Source of the DNA: Agathobacter sp.
GTDB taxonomy: Bacteria; Bacillota; Clostridia; Lachnospirales; Lachnospiraceae
Direction of reading: 5' to 3'
Assembly: GCA_017623935.1 (NCBI GenBank)
Contig: JAGAOC010000009.1
Span: 1-60,191 of the forward strand
DNA: 60,191 nucleotides
The notes under the pieces were generated by a model, which was given only the letters and a program-made list of their open reading frames with translations, made no database searches and was not told where the DNA came from. A program made the translations under genes and the position numbers. Shown here one piece after another: positions 25,371 to 34,434 of this stretch. The stretch's first letter is position 1. Every line of letters starts with the position of its first letter.

Positions 25371-28300
25371 ATGATCAAACGAGTAAAAGCATTTTTACTT
25401 GCACTGGTGATGATGGTATTATCCGTATGCACAGCATTTGGAGACAATACGACCCTTTATGCGGCAGACGGCATCACAGTGAAATTACATTACAACAGAC
25501 CGGACAACGACTATTCCGGTTGGATGGTATGGTTCTGGCCGGAAGGACAGGGCGGTGCTGATTATCAATTTGCAGAAGAAGATGGAGAGCAGGTAGCTAC
25601 TCTTGATGTAGCTGCTGGAACTATGAGTGTTGGATACATCATTAAGACATCTTCATGGGCAAAAGACGTAGACGCAGATCAGTATATTGATATTGCTTCT
25701 GTTATGTCCGGAACTGTACATTATTATGTAGAGTCCGGTGAACCTGGCGGAAAGATTGTCTACGGTGATGATGTTACTTTTGGTACAAGAACAAAATCTG
25801 CAACCTGCGATGGTGCTAAGACCATTACCGTAACCATGACAGGTGAGATTGCAGAAGGAGAGCTGACAGATCTTTTTGCAGTACTGAACAAAGATGGTGA
25901 TAATATTGAGATCGCTTCTATTGTAGAAGGAACCAATGACAATGAATTCATCATTACTTTAGCAGAGAATGTGGAAGAGAATAAGTCTTACTATCTTACT
26001 TATGAAGGTAATAGTTTAGAAATCTCTATGCCAAATCCATATTCTACCGAGAAATTTGAAAACAATTATACTTATGATGGAGATGACTTAGGTGCAAACT
26101 ATACAAAAGAGTCTACCACATTTAAAGTATGGGCTCCAACAGCAGAGTCTGTAACTTTGAATCTGTATACAACCGGTTCTGATGAAGAAGAAGGCGCTGC
26201 AGATCTCGGTGGTTATGTTATGGAAGCTGCTGAGAAAGGTGTATGGATCCTTACTATAGAAGGTGATCTTCTGAATGTCTATTATACCTATACAGTTTGT
26301 ATCGATGGAGAGAACACAGAAGCTTGTGACCCATATGCAAAAGCAACCGGTGTCAATGGTAATCGTGCTATGGTCGTAAATCTGGATTCTACGGATCCGG
26401 AAGGCTGGGAGAATGACTCTAATCCTCATGCAGGAGAGAACATTACTGATGCAATTATCTATGAGATGCATGTAAGAGACGCATCTATCGGTGATGATTC
26501 TGGTGTTTCTGAGGCAAACAAAGGAAAATTCCTTGGATTAACAGAGACAGGAACAACTGTAGATGGAATGGGTGACACTCCTACTGTATTAGATCATATG
26601 AAAGACCTGGGAATCACTCATTTGCATTTACTTCCATTCTATGACTATGGCTCAATAGATGAGAGTAGTTCAGAAGATGCGTATAACTGGGGATATGATC
26701 CAAAGAACTACAATATACCGGAAGGTTCTTATTCTTCTAACCCATATGATGGAAATGTTCGTATCACAGAAGCAAAACAAATGGTACAGGCACTTCATGA
26801 GAATGGTATCAGTGTAGTTATGGACGTGGTTTATAACCATGTATATGATGCAAGCAGTTTCTGCTTTAATCAGATCGTACCAGGATACTTCTCAAGAATC
26901 AATGATGATGGAAGCTATTCTAATGGTTCCGGATGTGGAAATGATACCGCTTCCGAGAGATCTATGGTTAAGAAATATATCGTAGACTCCGTAGTATATT
27001 GGGCAGACGAATACCACATCGATGGATTCCGTTTTGACTTAGTAGGACTTCTTGATACAGAAACCATCAACGCGATCATAGAAGAAGTACATAAGACTCA
27101 TCCAGACGTTATCTTCTATGGTGAAGGCTGGACAATGAGCACAGATGTAACAAAAGACGGTTACACCATGGCAACACAGGTAAATGCAAGTGAAACACCT
27201 GAATTTGCATATTTTAATGATTCTATCCGTGATGCATTAAAGGGTAGTGTATTTGATCAAGGCGCTGGATTTGTTTCCGGTGCAACAGAACGGGAATCTT
27301 TAATTAATTCTGCGTTCTTAGGTGCTTCTGATTGGGGCGGAAATGGTCATGAACCATCCCAGACAGTCAACTATGCATCTTGTCATGATAACAATACTTT
27401 ATATGACAGATTAAAAATTTCCAGACCGGATGCTTCTAGATCAGATATCATCAAGATGAACAATCTGGCAGCTGCGATCTATATGATGTCAGAAGGTATT
27501 CCATTTATGCAGGCAGGAGAAGAAATGCTTCGTTCTAAAGTCAATGCAGACGGAAGCTTCAATGAGAACAGCTATAATGCAGGTGACTCAGTAAATGCGA
27601 TTAATTGGGCTTCTTTAGAGAGTGAAGATACCTCTGCAGTGTATGAATACTACAAGGGACTGATCGCATTCCGTAAAGCTCACGGAGCACTTCGTCTTAT
27701 GACATCAGAAGATGTTGCAAATACTGTAACAGTTATCGATGGTCTTGAGAAGAATGTAGTTGCTTATTCTGTAAAAGGTGGAATCAATGGAGAGACTGCC
27801 GAAGAAATGTATCTGGTATTCAATGCTAACGAAGAAGATGTGACTGTAACACTTCCAGAAGGAGCTTGGGATGTTTATATCAATGGAGAGTTGGCTGGAA
27901 CAGAAGTGATCGAAACTATCAAGGGCGGAGATACAACTGTTTCTGCAATATCTGCATTAGTTCTTGTAAAGAGTGACAAGGATATCAGCGATGGCAGCGA
28001 TAACGGAAACGGCGATACTTATACCGGTCTTTTGAAACAGGGAGATACATGGTATTATGTAGAGAACGGTGTGATCAAATCTGATTATACAGGCTTATGT
28101 AAACGTGAATCTGTTTGGTACTATGTAGAGAAAGGTGCTGTAAACTTCAATTACACAGGACTCTGCAAGCACAACGAAAACTGGTTCTATGTAAAGAACG
28201 GAGCAGTGAAATTCGATTATACAGGACTTTGCAAGCATAACGGAAATTGGTTCTATGTAAAGAATGGTGTTGTAGACTTCATGGTCACAGGCCTTTGCAA

Positions 28301-28685
28301 GTATAATGGAAACTGGTTCTATGTAAAGAATGGTGTTGTAAAATTCGATTACACAGGCCTTTGCAAGTTCAATGGAAACTGGTTCTATGTAAAGAATGGT
28401 GTTGTAAGCTTCACAAGTACAGGACTTTGTAAGTACAACGGAAACTGGTTCTATGTAAAGAATGGTGTTGTAAAATTCGATTACACAGGACTTTGCAAGT
28501 TCAATGGAAACTGGTTCTATGTAAAGAACGGTGTTGTAAAATTCAACTACACAGGCCTTTGCAAGCATAATGGAAGCTGGTTCTATGTAAAGAACGGTGT
28601 TGTAAACTTTAAATATACCGGATATGTAGATCATGCTGGTTCAAAATGGTATGTAAAATCTGGTGTAATGCAGAAAAAAGCATAA
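25371..28685 (+). CDS. Secreted type I pullulanase with CBM41 and ten wall-binding repeats
   Basis: 1104 residues. Signal peptide (cleavage near TLYAAD), CBM41 (about 32-110, with WMVWFWPEG), Ig-like and CBM48 segments (FKVWAPTAESV), then a GH13_14 catalytic barrel. The type I pullulanase signature YNWGYDP is near 437. Catalytic residues are the nucleophile Asp about 555 (DGFRFDL), acid/base Glu about 585 (YGEGW) and Asp about 672 (SCHDN). It cleaves alpha-1,6 branches in pullulan and starch. Residues 882-1104 are ten 22-residue GLCKYNGNWFYVKNG repeats like those of the protease at 617, for non-covalent wall attachment. Strong site AAGGAGGAG before ATG and a strong terminator after the stop. 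Confidence 0.95.
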   Translation: MIKRVKAFLLALVMMVLSVCTAFGDNTTLYAADGITVKLHYNRPDNDYSGWMVWFWPEGQGGADYQFAEEDGEQVATLDVAAGTMSVGYIIKTSSWAKDVDADQYIDIASVMSGTVHYYVESGEPGGKIVYGDDVTFGTRTKSATCDGAKTITVTMTGEIAEGELTDLFAVLNKDGDNIEIASIVEGTNDNEFIITLAENVEENKSYYLTYEGNSLEISMPNPYSTEKFENNYTYDGDDLGANYTKESTTFKVWAPTAESVTLNLYTTGSDEEEGAADLGGYVMEAAEKGVWILTIEGDLLNVYYTYTVCIDGENTEACDPYAKATGVNGNRAMVVNLDSTDPEGWENDSNPHAGENITDAIIYEMHVRDASIGDDSGVSEANKGKFLGLTETGTTVDGMGDTPTVLDHMKDLGITHLHLLPFYDYGSIDESSSEDAYNWGYDPKNYNIPEGSYSSNPYDGNVRITEAKQMVQALHENGISVVMDVVYNHVYDASSFCFNQIVPGYFSRINDDGSYSNGSGCGNDTASERSMVKKYIVDSVVYWADEYHIDGFRFDLVGLLDTETINAIIEEVHKTHPDVIFYGEGWTMSTDVTKDGYTMATQVNASETPEFAYFNDSIRDALKGSVFDQGAGFVSGATERESLINSAFLGASDWGGNGHEPSQTVNYASCHDNNTLYDRLKISRPDASRSDIIKMNNLAAAIYMMSEGIPFMQAGEEMLRSKVNADGSFNENSYNAGDSVNAINWASLESEDTSAVYEYYKGLIAFRKAHGALRLMTSEDVANTVTVIDGLEKNVVAYSVKGGINGETAEEMYLVFNANEEDVTVTLPEGAWDVYINGELAGTEVIETIKGGDTTVSAISALVLVKSDKDISDGSDNGNGDTYTGLLKQGDTWYYVENGVIKSDYTGLCKRESVWYYVEKGAVNFNYTGLCKHNENWFYVKNGAVKFDYTGLCKHNGNWFYVKNGVVDFMVTGLCKYNGNWFYVKNGVVKFDYTGLCKFNGNWFYVKNGVVSFTSTGLCKYNGNWFYVKNGVVKFDYTGLCKFNGNWFYVKNGVVKFNYTGLCKHNGSWFYVKNGVVNFKYTGYVDHAGSKWYVKSGVMQKKA
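28024..28676 (+). repeat. 66-bp tandem coding repeats in pullulanase
   Basis: Ten 66-bp units encode the 22-residue repeat. Units 5-9 are nearly identical and contain a 132-bp higher-order repeat (alternating KYNGN and KFNGN units), which indicates recent unequal exchange. All central units contain one Cys (GLCK). Confidence 0.85.
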
Positions 28686-28698
28686 GATGGTGTATTTT

Positions 28699-28733
28699 GA
28701 TCGCTTCGCAGCAATGCGAAGCGATCTTTTTAT
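28699..28733 (+). terminator. Intrinsic terminator after pullulanase
   Basis: Perfect 12-bp stem GATCGCTTCGCA / TGCGAAGCGATC with a GCAA loop, followed by TTTTTATTT. Confidence 0.93.
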
Positions 28734-28822
28734 TTACTAGGAAATTCCTTTGGAATCCCAGAGAAAATTGTTATGGGAATAATACACAAATTTTTAAATG
28801 AAAAATCTGCCAATATTACTAG

Positions 28823-28851
28823 TTTCCATAAATCAAAACTTGTACTATAAT
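28823..28851 (+). promoter_or_regulatory. Promoter of the amylase gene
   Basis: TTTCCA (28823-28828), 17-bp spacer, TATAAT (28846-28851), 58 bp before the start codon. Upstream is a small palindrome, ATTCC-TTT-GGAAT (28743-28755), a possible operator. Confidence 0.5.
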
Positions 28852-28909
28852 TTAAATAATACGAAAAAGTGCGAAAACGCACAAAAAATATTTAAAAGGA
28901 GAGGAAAGA

Positions 28910-31900
28910 ATGAAAAAGCAATTAATGAAACGTGCCACAAGTATTCTTATGGCGATTGCAATGCTTCTTACGATGGTGGGAGTTTTACCAACTGCCAACG
29001 AAAGCGTAAAAGCAGACACAACCACAACGTTTACCATGCATTTTGATATGGGTGACGCTGATTGGGAAGATGTGTATGTATACCTTTGTGAAGGTAGTAG
29101 CTGGGAGGAAGTATCTGGATATGAATATGCACATACATGGCCAGGTGCTGAAGTTGCAGCAGATGCTGCTAATGATGGATGGTATAGTATTGCCATTGAT
29201 GTAGCAGAAGGCGCTGAGTTAAAGATTATCTTTAACAGCGGTGAAGGTGAGCAGACAGGAAATATTGAGGTGACTGCTGGTACTGATTCAGAATATTGGG
29301 TGACCTATGCTGGACATCAGACAGCTCCAACTACCACTGAGACAGCTCCAACAGGCTGGACTGAGGGTACATATGAAGCACCACTCAAACCTTTCGTAAA
29401 TGTTACTTTGAATGTAAAAGATGCCAATGATTGGGGCACAATGAATGTTTACGCAGCAATTGGTGATTCTTGGGCTGCTCCTGAGGGATATGAAGCTATG
29501 AATAGCTGGCCAGGGGTTGCTATGGAAGAGAACGAAGCTAACGATGGATGGTATACCTATTCATTACAGGTAAGAGCTGGTTCTAAATTAAACTATGTTT
29601 TTAATGGAAATGGTTCTCAGACCTCTGATTTAAATAACGTGATCGGAGATGAAGATACTGAATTATGGTTTGATACTTCAGATAGTGCAACAACATCTTC
29701 CACCACCGAACCAGAAGGATGGGAGACAGAGCCTGTTGCAAAGAGCGTATTTGAAATGCATTTTAATCCAGGAACTACTGCTTGGGATCAGGTATATGCT
29801 TATATCTGTAATAGCAGCTGGGGTGCACTTTCCGGATATGCATATGCAGGAAGTTGGCCAGGTGCTGAAGTAGAAGCAGATCCTGAAAACGATGGATGGT
29901 ACAGCTTTACCCTTACACTTGATCAGGGAACTGGTATGATGATCATCCTTAATAACAATAATGGATCACAGACTGGCGACCTTGCTTTAACAGCCACAAA
30001 TAGTTCAGAAGAATACTGGATGACCTTCGGTGAAGATGATGCACCAACTACAACAGAACCAAGCGGTTGGGTAGATAGTACAAGTAATCCACCGGTTGAT
30101 CCAAATGCAAATAGTACAGTTGTAAGTCCTGTTGTTAATGAAGATGGAACTGTTACTGTATATTTAGAAGATGCTACTGGAAAATATGATTCTGCTGTTT
30201 CTGTTAATTTAATGGGAACATTGAATGGTACAGACTGGGGTACAGGACTGGCTATGACCAAGAATGATGAGGGAGTATACACTGTAACTACTCCAGTTCA
30301 GACACCAGGTGTATATCAGTACAAATTTAAGATCTCTTATGAATCTGGTGATCCTGATTGGATCACAGATCCAATGAATAAAAATGATCTGTTAGATGGA
30401 AATAGCGTAGTAGTTGTTTCCGGTCTTGCAGGAACAACCTTAGATGCGAAGAGAGGTGTTGCAACCGAACTTCCAACCTTAAAATACTATGATGAAGATG
30501 GTAATGCTTCTGATGTATCAGTTACTTATACAGTATCTGACTCTGATCTGGCTGAGGATGTTACAATTGCAGATGGCAAGATCACAGTAGCAGAAGACTC
30601 TACTGTTGATACTGTAGGTTTACAGGCAACTGATGACAATGGAAATACTGCAACAGTAACCGTAAATGTGGTAGATGCAGTATATAACTACACAATTTAC
30701 TATTATGATACCATTGCAGATCACATGGTACCAGAAAATGCAGATGTATATATGTGGAATTTAGATGGTGGAGATTTATCACCAGCAGAATTTACCACTC
30801 TTGAGACTTTATCAGATGGTAAGACATGGATGAAGGCAACCTTCTCAACATCTGCTACAAACTTTGGATTTATTCCACGTTCAAAAGGAGCTTGGACATG
30901 GCAGACAGGAGATCATACCTATAACAATACAGAGAAACAGGAAAATGTAACTCTTTATGTTATCTACGGAGATGATGCTCATACTTATACAGAGCTGCCA
31001 GAGATCTCAGATCAGAGAGAACGTTATGTAATGATCGAATATAATCGTACTAATAACGATTATGACGGATGGAACATCTACACATGGAATAGTGGATTTG
31101 GTTCCGAAGTAACTATCGATCCAGTGAAGATGGATGGAAAATGGTACTATATCATTCCAGTAAAAGATTCTGATCAGGACTTTAATTTAAGCTTCTGTAT
31201 GAGAAGATCTGAAGAAGATAATGCATGGGCAGAGAAAGATGGTGGTGACCATAGTGTTACTGTTCCAGCAGATCAGGTAGTAGTAAAAGCAGTATTTGAT
31301 CAGGGATCAGGTATTACAGAGGTTTATGATTATAATACCGGATATGAGATGAAAGCTGCAGACGATACTATTTCATTCTACTATCGCGATGACAATGCAG
31401 TAGTAAATGGAACTCATGACAACTTCATTGGTAAAGTATATGTTGTAGTAAATGGAACATCTCACCGTATGACATACAATGAAGAGCAGGATCGTTATGA
31501 ATATGATCTTACTGGATGTGAGACCGGTATATACGAATATTATTACAAAGTAAGCGGCGTTAAGAAATTAGATGCTTTCAATGAAGAGACTAATGCAGAC
31601 GAAACAGCTTCCGTATTATACTACAAGAAAGTTGCAGACCTTGGTATTGTAGCAGATGTATATTACGATACTATGGACTATAACGATAACAACGTTGTTA
31701 GTGTTTCTTTACCAGAAGATTCTGCAATCTCTATGGATGAGATCACAAAAGCAACTGTTGATCTTAGTGAATTAGGCCTTGGTACAATGGATATCAATCT
31801 GGAACTTATGGAAGTTACCATTGCAGCAAGCAGTACTGTTTCTGCAGGAGTTAAGACATTACCAGTAGAAGTAACAGATATCTATGGAAATATCTATAGA

Positions 31901-33634
31901 GCAGAAGCAACTGTAACTGTTACAGAAAGAGATGCAGATGACTTTGACTGGGATGAAGCAGTTATTTACATGACCTGTACAGACCGTTTCTTCGATGGAA
32001 GTACCTCTAACAATGATGGAGTAGACACAGATGAAAGCTTAGCTTACCACGGAGGTGACTTTGCTGGATTAGAAGAGAAACTTGATTATCTTGAGTCTCT
32101 TGGTGTTAACACTATCTGGATCACACCAATCGTAGAAAATGAAGATATTTCTTCAACCAATACAGGTTATCATGGATATTGGGCAAGTAGCTTTACTGAA
32201 TTAAATTCTCATCTGGGAACAGAGGAAGAATTAGAATCCTTAATTGAAGCTTTACATGCTCGTGGAATGAAATTAATGGTTGACGTTGTAATCAACCATG
32301 CTGGTTATGGCACAGAGGATTACTTCAATTCTATTCTTGATGAGAATATGATCCGTAGTGCAGAACAGAGTATTGCAGATGATGATATTTATTCTTCATT
32401 ATCTGGACTTCCAGATTTCTTGACAGAAGACGCAGATGTAAGAGCACAGTTAGTTGCATGGCAGGTTGACTGGATGACTAAATTCGATATTGACTTCTAT
32501 CGTATCGATACTGTAAAACACGTAGATACTACAACTTGGTCTATGTTCAAGAATGAATTAACCAAGGCAAATGCTGATTTCAAGATCATTGGAGAGGCTT
32601 ATGGCCATAGTTATAGCAGTGATTATCTGAATTCCGGTACAATGGATTCTGTTCTTGACTTTGATTTCAATGAATTGGCTGGAGATTTCGTAACAGGTAA
32701 ATTAAGCAGTGTAGAGAGCGCTTTAGAAAACAGAAACAGTGCATTAACAAATTCTGCAACGGTAGGTGCATTCTTAAGCAGCCATGACGAAGACAGTTTT
32801 GTAGATAAACTGATCAGTGGTGGATTAACAGAAGATGAAGCTTTAGCTTTAGCAAAAGTAGCGGCTTCTTTACAGATCTCTGCAAAAGGTCAGACCGTGA
32901 TCTATTACGGAGAAGAGATTGGACAGCATGGATTAAATAGTGACTATCCAATTCAGAGCAATCGTAGCGATTTCGATTGGGATGAAGCAGATGAGCAGGC
33001 TGCAGACGATAGTAGTATGTTAGCTCATTACACCAAATTACTGGCAATCCGTTCTGATTTCAAAGAACTCATTGCAAATGGTACTCGTGCAGAAGTATCT
33101 GTATCTGATGAAGATGGCTATGATGTATTCAGCCGTTCTTATGACGGAGAGACATTATACTTTGCATTAAATATCAAAGATACTGCTTCAACTGTTACTT
33201 TCAAAGTTGCAGCAGAGGCTGGAAGTCAGTTGGAAGATCTCTATAGCGGAACTGTTTACACAGTATCTGAGAGTGGAGAAGTAACAGTTACTATCCCAGC
33301 AGCAAGTGATGGAGGAACTGTGGTTCTCTATGTTGCAGAAGATGATGATCAGGATGACGATGATCAGGATGACGATGATCAGGATGATGATCAGAACAAC
33401 AACGGAAACGACAACCAGAACAACAACGGAAACGACAACCAGAACAACACTGGAAACAACAACCTGAACAACAACGGAAACAACAACCAGAACAACAACG
33501 GAAATGGCAACCAGAATGATGTTGACAGTGGCGCTACAGGCGATGTTACATTCCCAATCATGCCGGTTGTAGTATTTGTTGCAGGTGCAGGACTTGCACT
33601 GATCACCATGAAGAAAAAATACACAGTAAAATAG
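28910..33634 (+). CDS. Large cell-surface multi-CBM alpha-amylase (GH13)
   Basis: 1574 residues. Signal peptide (cleavage near VKADT); three CBM26-type starch modules (about 40-150, 165-275, 280-390, each with a W/Y-rich core and NDGWY); an Ig/CBM48-like domain (about 405-500); BIG-like domain; two CBM41-like segments (about 590-680 and 705-800); an E-set domain; then GH13 (about 1010-1410). Catalytic residues: Asp about 1199 (FYRIDTVKH), Glu about 1229 (IGEAYG), Asp about 1292 (SSHDED), with region I DVVINH. The C-terminus has an Asp/Gln/Asn linker, GATGD, a hydrophobic helix and KKK, i.e. a wall-sorting-like end without LPXTG. Architecture is close to E. rectale/Butyrivibrio surface amylases. 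It starts starch degradation outside the cell. Confidence 0.94.
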   Translation: MKKQLMKRATSILMAIAMLLTMVGVLPTANESVKADTTTTFTMHFDMGDADWEDVYVYLCEGSSWEEVSGYEYAHTWPGAEVAADAANDGWYSIAIDVAEGAELKIIFNSGEGEQTGNIEVTAGTDSEYWVTYAGHQTAPTTTETAPTGWTEGTYEAPLKPFVNVTLNVKDANDWGTMNVYAAIGDSWAAPEGYEAMNSWPGVAMEENEANDGWYTYSLQVRAGSKLNYVFNGNGSQTSDLNNVIGDEDTELWFDTSDSATTSSTTEPEGWETEPVAKSVFEMHFNPGTTAWDQVYAYICNSSWGALSGYAYAGSWPGAEVEADPENDGWYSFTLTLDQGTGMMIILNNNNGSQTGDLALTATNSSEEYWMTFGEDDAPTTTEPSGWVDSTSNPPVDPNANSTVVSPVVNEDGTVTVYLEDATGKYDSAVSVNLMGTLNGTDWGTGLAMTKNDEGVYTVTTPVQTPGVYQYKFKISYESGDPDWITDPMNKNDLLDGNSVVVVSGLAGTTLDAKRGVATELPTLKYYDEDGNASDVSVTYTVSDSDLAEDVTIADGKITVAEDSTVDTVGLQATDDNGNTATVTVNVVDAVYNYTIYYYDTIADHMVPENADVYMWNLDGGDLSPAEFTTLETLSDGKTWMKATFSTSATNFGFIPRSKGAWTWQTGDHTYNNTEKQENVTLYVIYGDDAHTYTELPEISDQRERYVMIEYNRTNNDYDGWNIYTWNSGFGSEVTIDPVKMDGKWYYIIPVKDSDQDFNLSFCMRRSEEDNAWAEKDGGDHSVTVPADQVVVKAVFDQGSGITEVYDYNTGYEMKAADDTISFYYRDDNAVVNGTHDNFIGKVYVVVNGTSHRMTYNEEQDRYEYDLTGCETGIYEYYYKVSGVKKLDAFNEETNADETASVLYYKKVADLGIVADVYYDTMDYNDNNVVSVSLPEDSAISMDEITKATVDLSELGLGTMDINLELMEVTIAASSTVSAGVKTLPVEVTDIYGNIYRAEATVTVTERDADDFDWDEAVIYMTCTDRFFDGSTSNNDGVDTDESLAYHGGDFAGLEEKLDYLESLGVNTIWITPIVENEDISSTNTGYHGYWASSFTELNSHLGTEEELESLIEALHARGMKLMVDVVINHAGYGTEDYFNSILDENMIRSAEQSIADDDIYSSLSGLPDFLTEDADVRAQLVAWQVDWMTKFDIDFYRIDTVKHVDTTTWSMFKNELTKANADFKIIGEAYGHSYSSDYLNSGTMDSVLDFDFNELAGDFVTGKLSSVESALENRNSALTNSATVGAFLSSHDEDSFVDKLISGGLTEDEALALAKVAASLQISAKGQTVIYYGEEIGQHGLNSDYPIQSNRSDFDWDEADEQAADDSSMLAHYTKLLAIRSDFKELIANGTRAEVSVSDEDGYDVFSRSYDGETLYFALNIKDTASTVTFKVAAEAGSQLEDLYSGTVYTVSESGEVTVTIPAASDGGTVVLYVAEDDDQDDDDQDDDDQDDDQNNNGNDNQNNNGNDNQNNTGNNNLNNNGNNNQNNNGNGNQNDVDSGATGDVTFPIMPVVVFVAGAGLALITMKKKYTVK
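33341..33516 (+). repeat. Low-complexity Asp/Gln then Asn/Gln/Gly coding repeats
   Basis: Fifteen-base units GATGATCAGGATGAC are followed by 21-base units like AACAACGGAAACGACAACCAG. They encode a DDQDD tract and a QNNNGND tract, a flexible spacer crossing the wall before the membrane anchor. Strong purine bias on the + strand creates spurious reverse-strand frames. Confidence 0.8.
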
Positions 33635-33666
33635 TGTAAAAAGCACATTCTTCTAAAAAATAAGCG

Positions 33667-33700
33667 AAAAGAGTCAGTTTTTACTGGCTCTTTTCTTTTT
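33667..33700 (+). terminator. Intrinsic terminator after amylase
   Basis: AAAAGAGTCAG (33667-33677) pairs with CTGGCTCTTTT (33684-33694, one G-U), followed by CTTTTT. Confidence 0.85.
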
Positions 33701-33757
33701 GGAGTGATATAATGCAACTGTTTTAAATAAAATATACAGGAAAAGAGGAGAAAACAG

Positions 33758-34252
33758 ATGAAGACAGTAAAGAAGATTGGCAACGTGTATTCTATTATCC
33801 TTTTGATCGTGTTGGCAGTAATTGCACTTTGCATGATCATTCCGAAGATATTAGGGTATGATGGATATGCAGTAGCAAAGAAAAATATGGAACCAACCAT
33901 CCAGGCTGGTGCAATGGTATTTGATAAGGAAGTAGACCCTGCAGATCTTAAAGTGGGAGATATTGTTACATATGAGGTCTCTGATGATGAACTTCTGACT
34001 CAAAGAATTACTGTGATCGATGCAGAAGGAAAGAAAGTAACAACCATGGGAGAGGCTGATGAGACACAACAGGTTTCTACCGTCTCTTTTGAAAAGATCC
34101 TGGGAAAATATAAATTTCATATTCCGTTTTTAGGATATTTCTTTATTTTTGCCCAGAGTCCTGTTGGAATTGCAGTGATCTGTGGTCTTATCATCATTTG
34201 GCTTGCCTTAATGATCGCACCAAGTGTCTTAAGTAAAAAAGAAGCAAAATAA
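33758..34252 (+). CDS. SipW-type signal peptidase homologue lacking catalytic Ser and His
   Basis: 164 residues with an N-terminal and a C-terminal transmembrane helix, colinear with the SipW-type peptidase at 43354. In active SipW/ER-type signal peptidases the dyad is Ser in S-M-E-P and His in T-H-R. Here residue 43 is Asn (KKNMEP, codon AAT at 33884) and residue 82 is Gln (LTQRIT, codon CAA at 34001); the paralogue has Ser43 and His82 at the same positions. The frame is intact, with a good promoter (TATAAT 33708-33713) and ribosome binding site, so it is a maintained pseudoenzyme rather than a pseudogene. It could be a chaperone, a decoy or a subunit for TasA-like substrates. Confidence 0.88.
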   Translation: MKTVKKIGNVYSIILLIVLAVIALCMIIPKILGYDGYAVAKKNMEPTIQAGAMVFDKEVDPADLKVGDIVTYEVSDDELLTQRITVIDAEGKKVTTMGEADETQQVSTVSFEKILGKYKFHIPFLGYFFIFAQSPVGIAVICGLIIIWLALMIAPSVLSKKEAK

Positions 34253-34273
34253 GAAAAAGAAGAATTTGTGAAG

Positions 34274-34327
34274 AAAGATTGCGCTGAGGTCGTATTAGAA
34301 AATGACCAAATCTGGCGCAATCTTTTT
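34274..34327 (+). terminator. Intrinsic terminator after SipW-like pseudoenzyme
   Basis: AAAGATTGCGC (34274-34284) pairs with GCGCAATCTTT (34315-34325), followed by TT; an inner GGTC/GACC pairing is possible. Confidence 0.8.
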
Positions 34328-34333
34328 CGTTTG

Positions 34334-34366
34334 TGTGACTTTCGTGTGACTGTTACTTTTTATAAT
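34334..34366 (+). promoter_or_regulatory. Operator-promoter: heptamer direct repeats plus -10 (site 1)
   Basis: TGTGACT (34334-34340), 4 bp, TGTGACT (34345-34351), 9 bp, TATAAT (34361-34366). There is no good -35 box; the repeats occupy its place, as at promoters activated by SARP/OmpR-type regulators. The same spacing occurs at 38579 and 43962. Confidence 0.7.
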
Positions 34367-34434
34367 GCAATTAAATTAATTAGTGTAGATTAGTATAAGT
34401 TAGTATTTATCTCATATAGATGGAGGAGATTCTA

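Noticed and set aside
28095-28634. Long reverse-strand frame with repeated LYIEPVSI sequence
   Set aside because: It is the mirror of the 66-bp repeats of the pullulanase; no start signals, and the forward frame is clearly the coding one.
28024-28676. Regular 66-bp repeats considered as a CRISPR array
   Set aside because: The units are contiguous and in frame with a coding sequence, with no unique spacers and no cas genes.
33188-33900. Hydrophobic reverse-strand frames across the amylase 3' end
   Set aside because: They come from the Asp/Asn-rich repeats read backwards (Val/Ile/Leu runs) and have no ribosome binding site.
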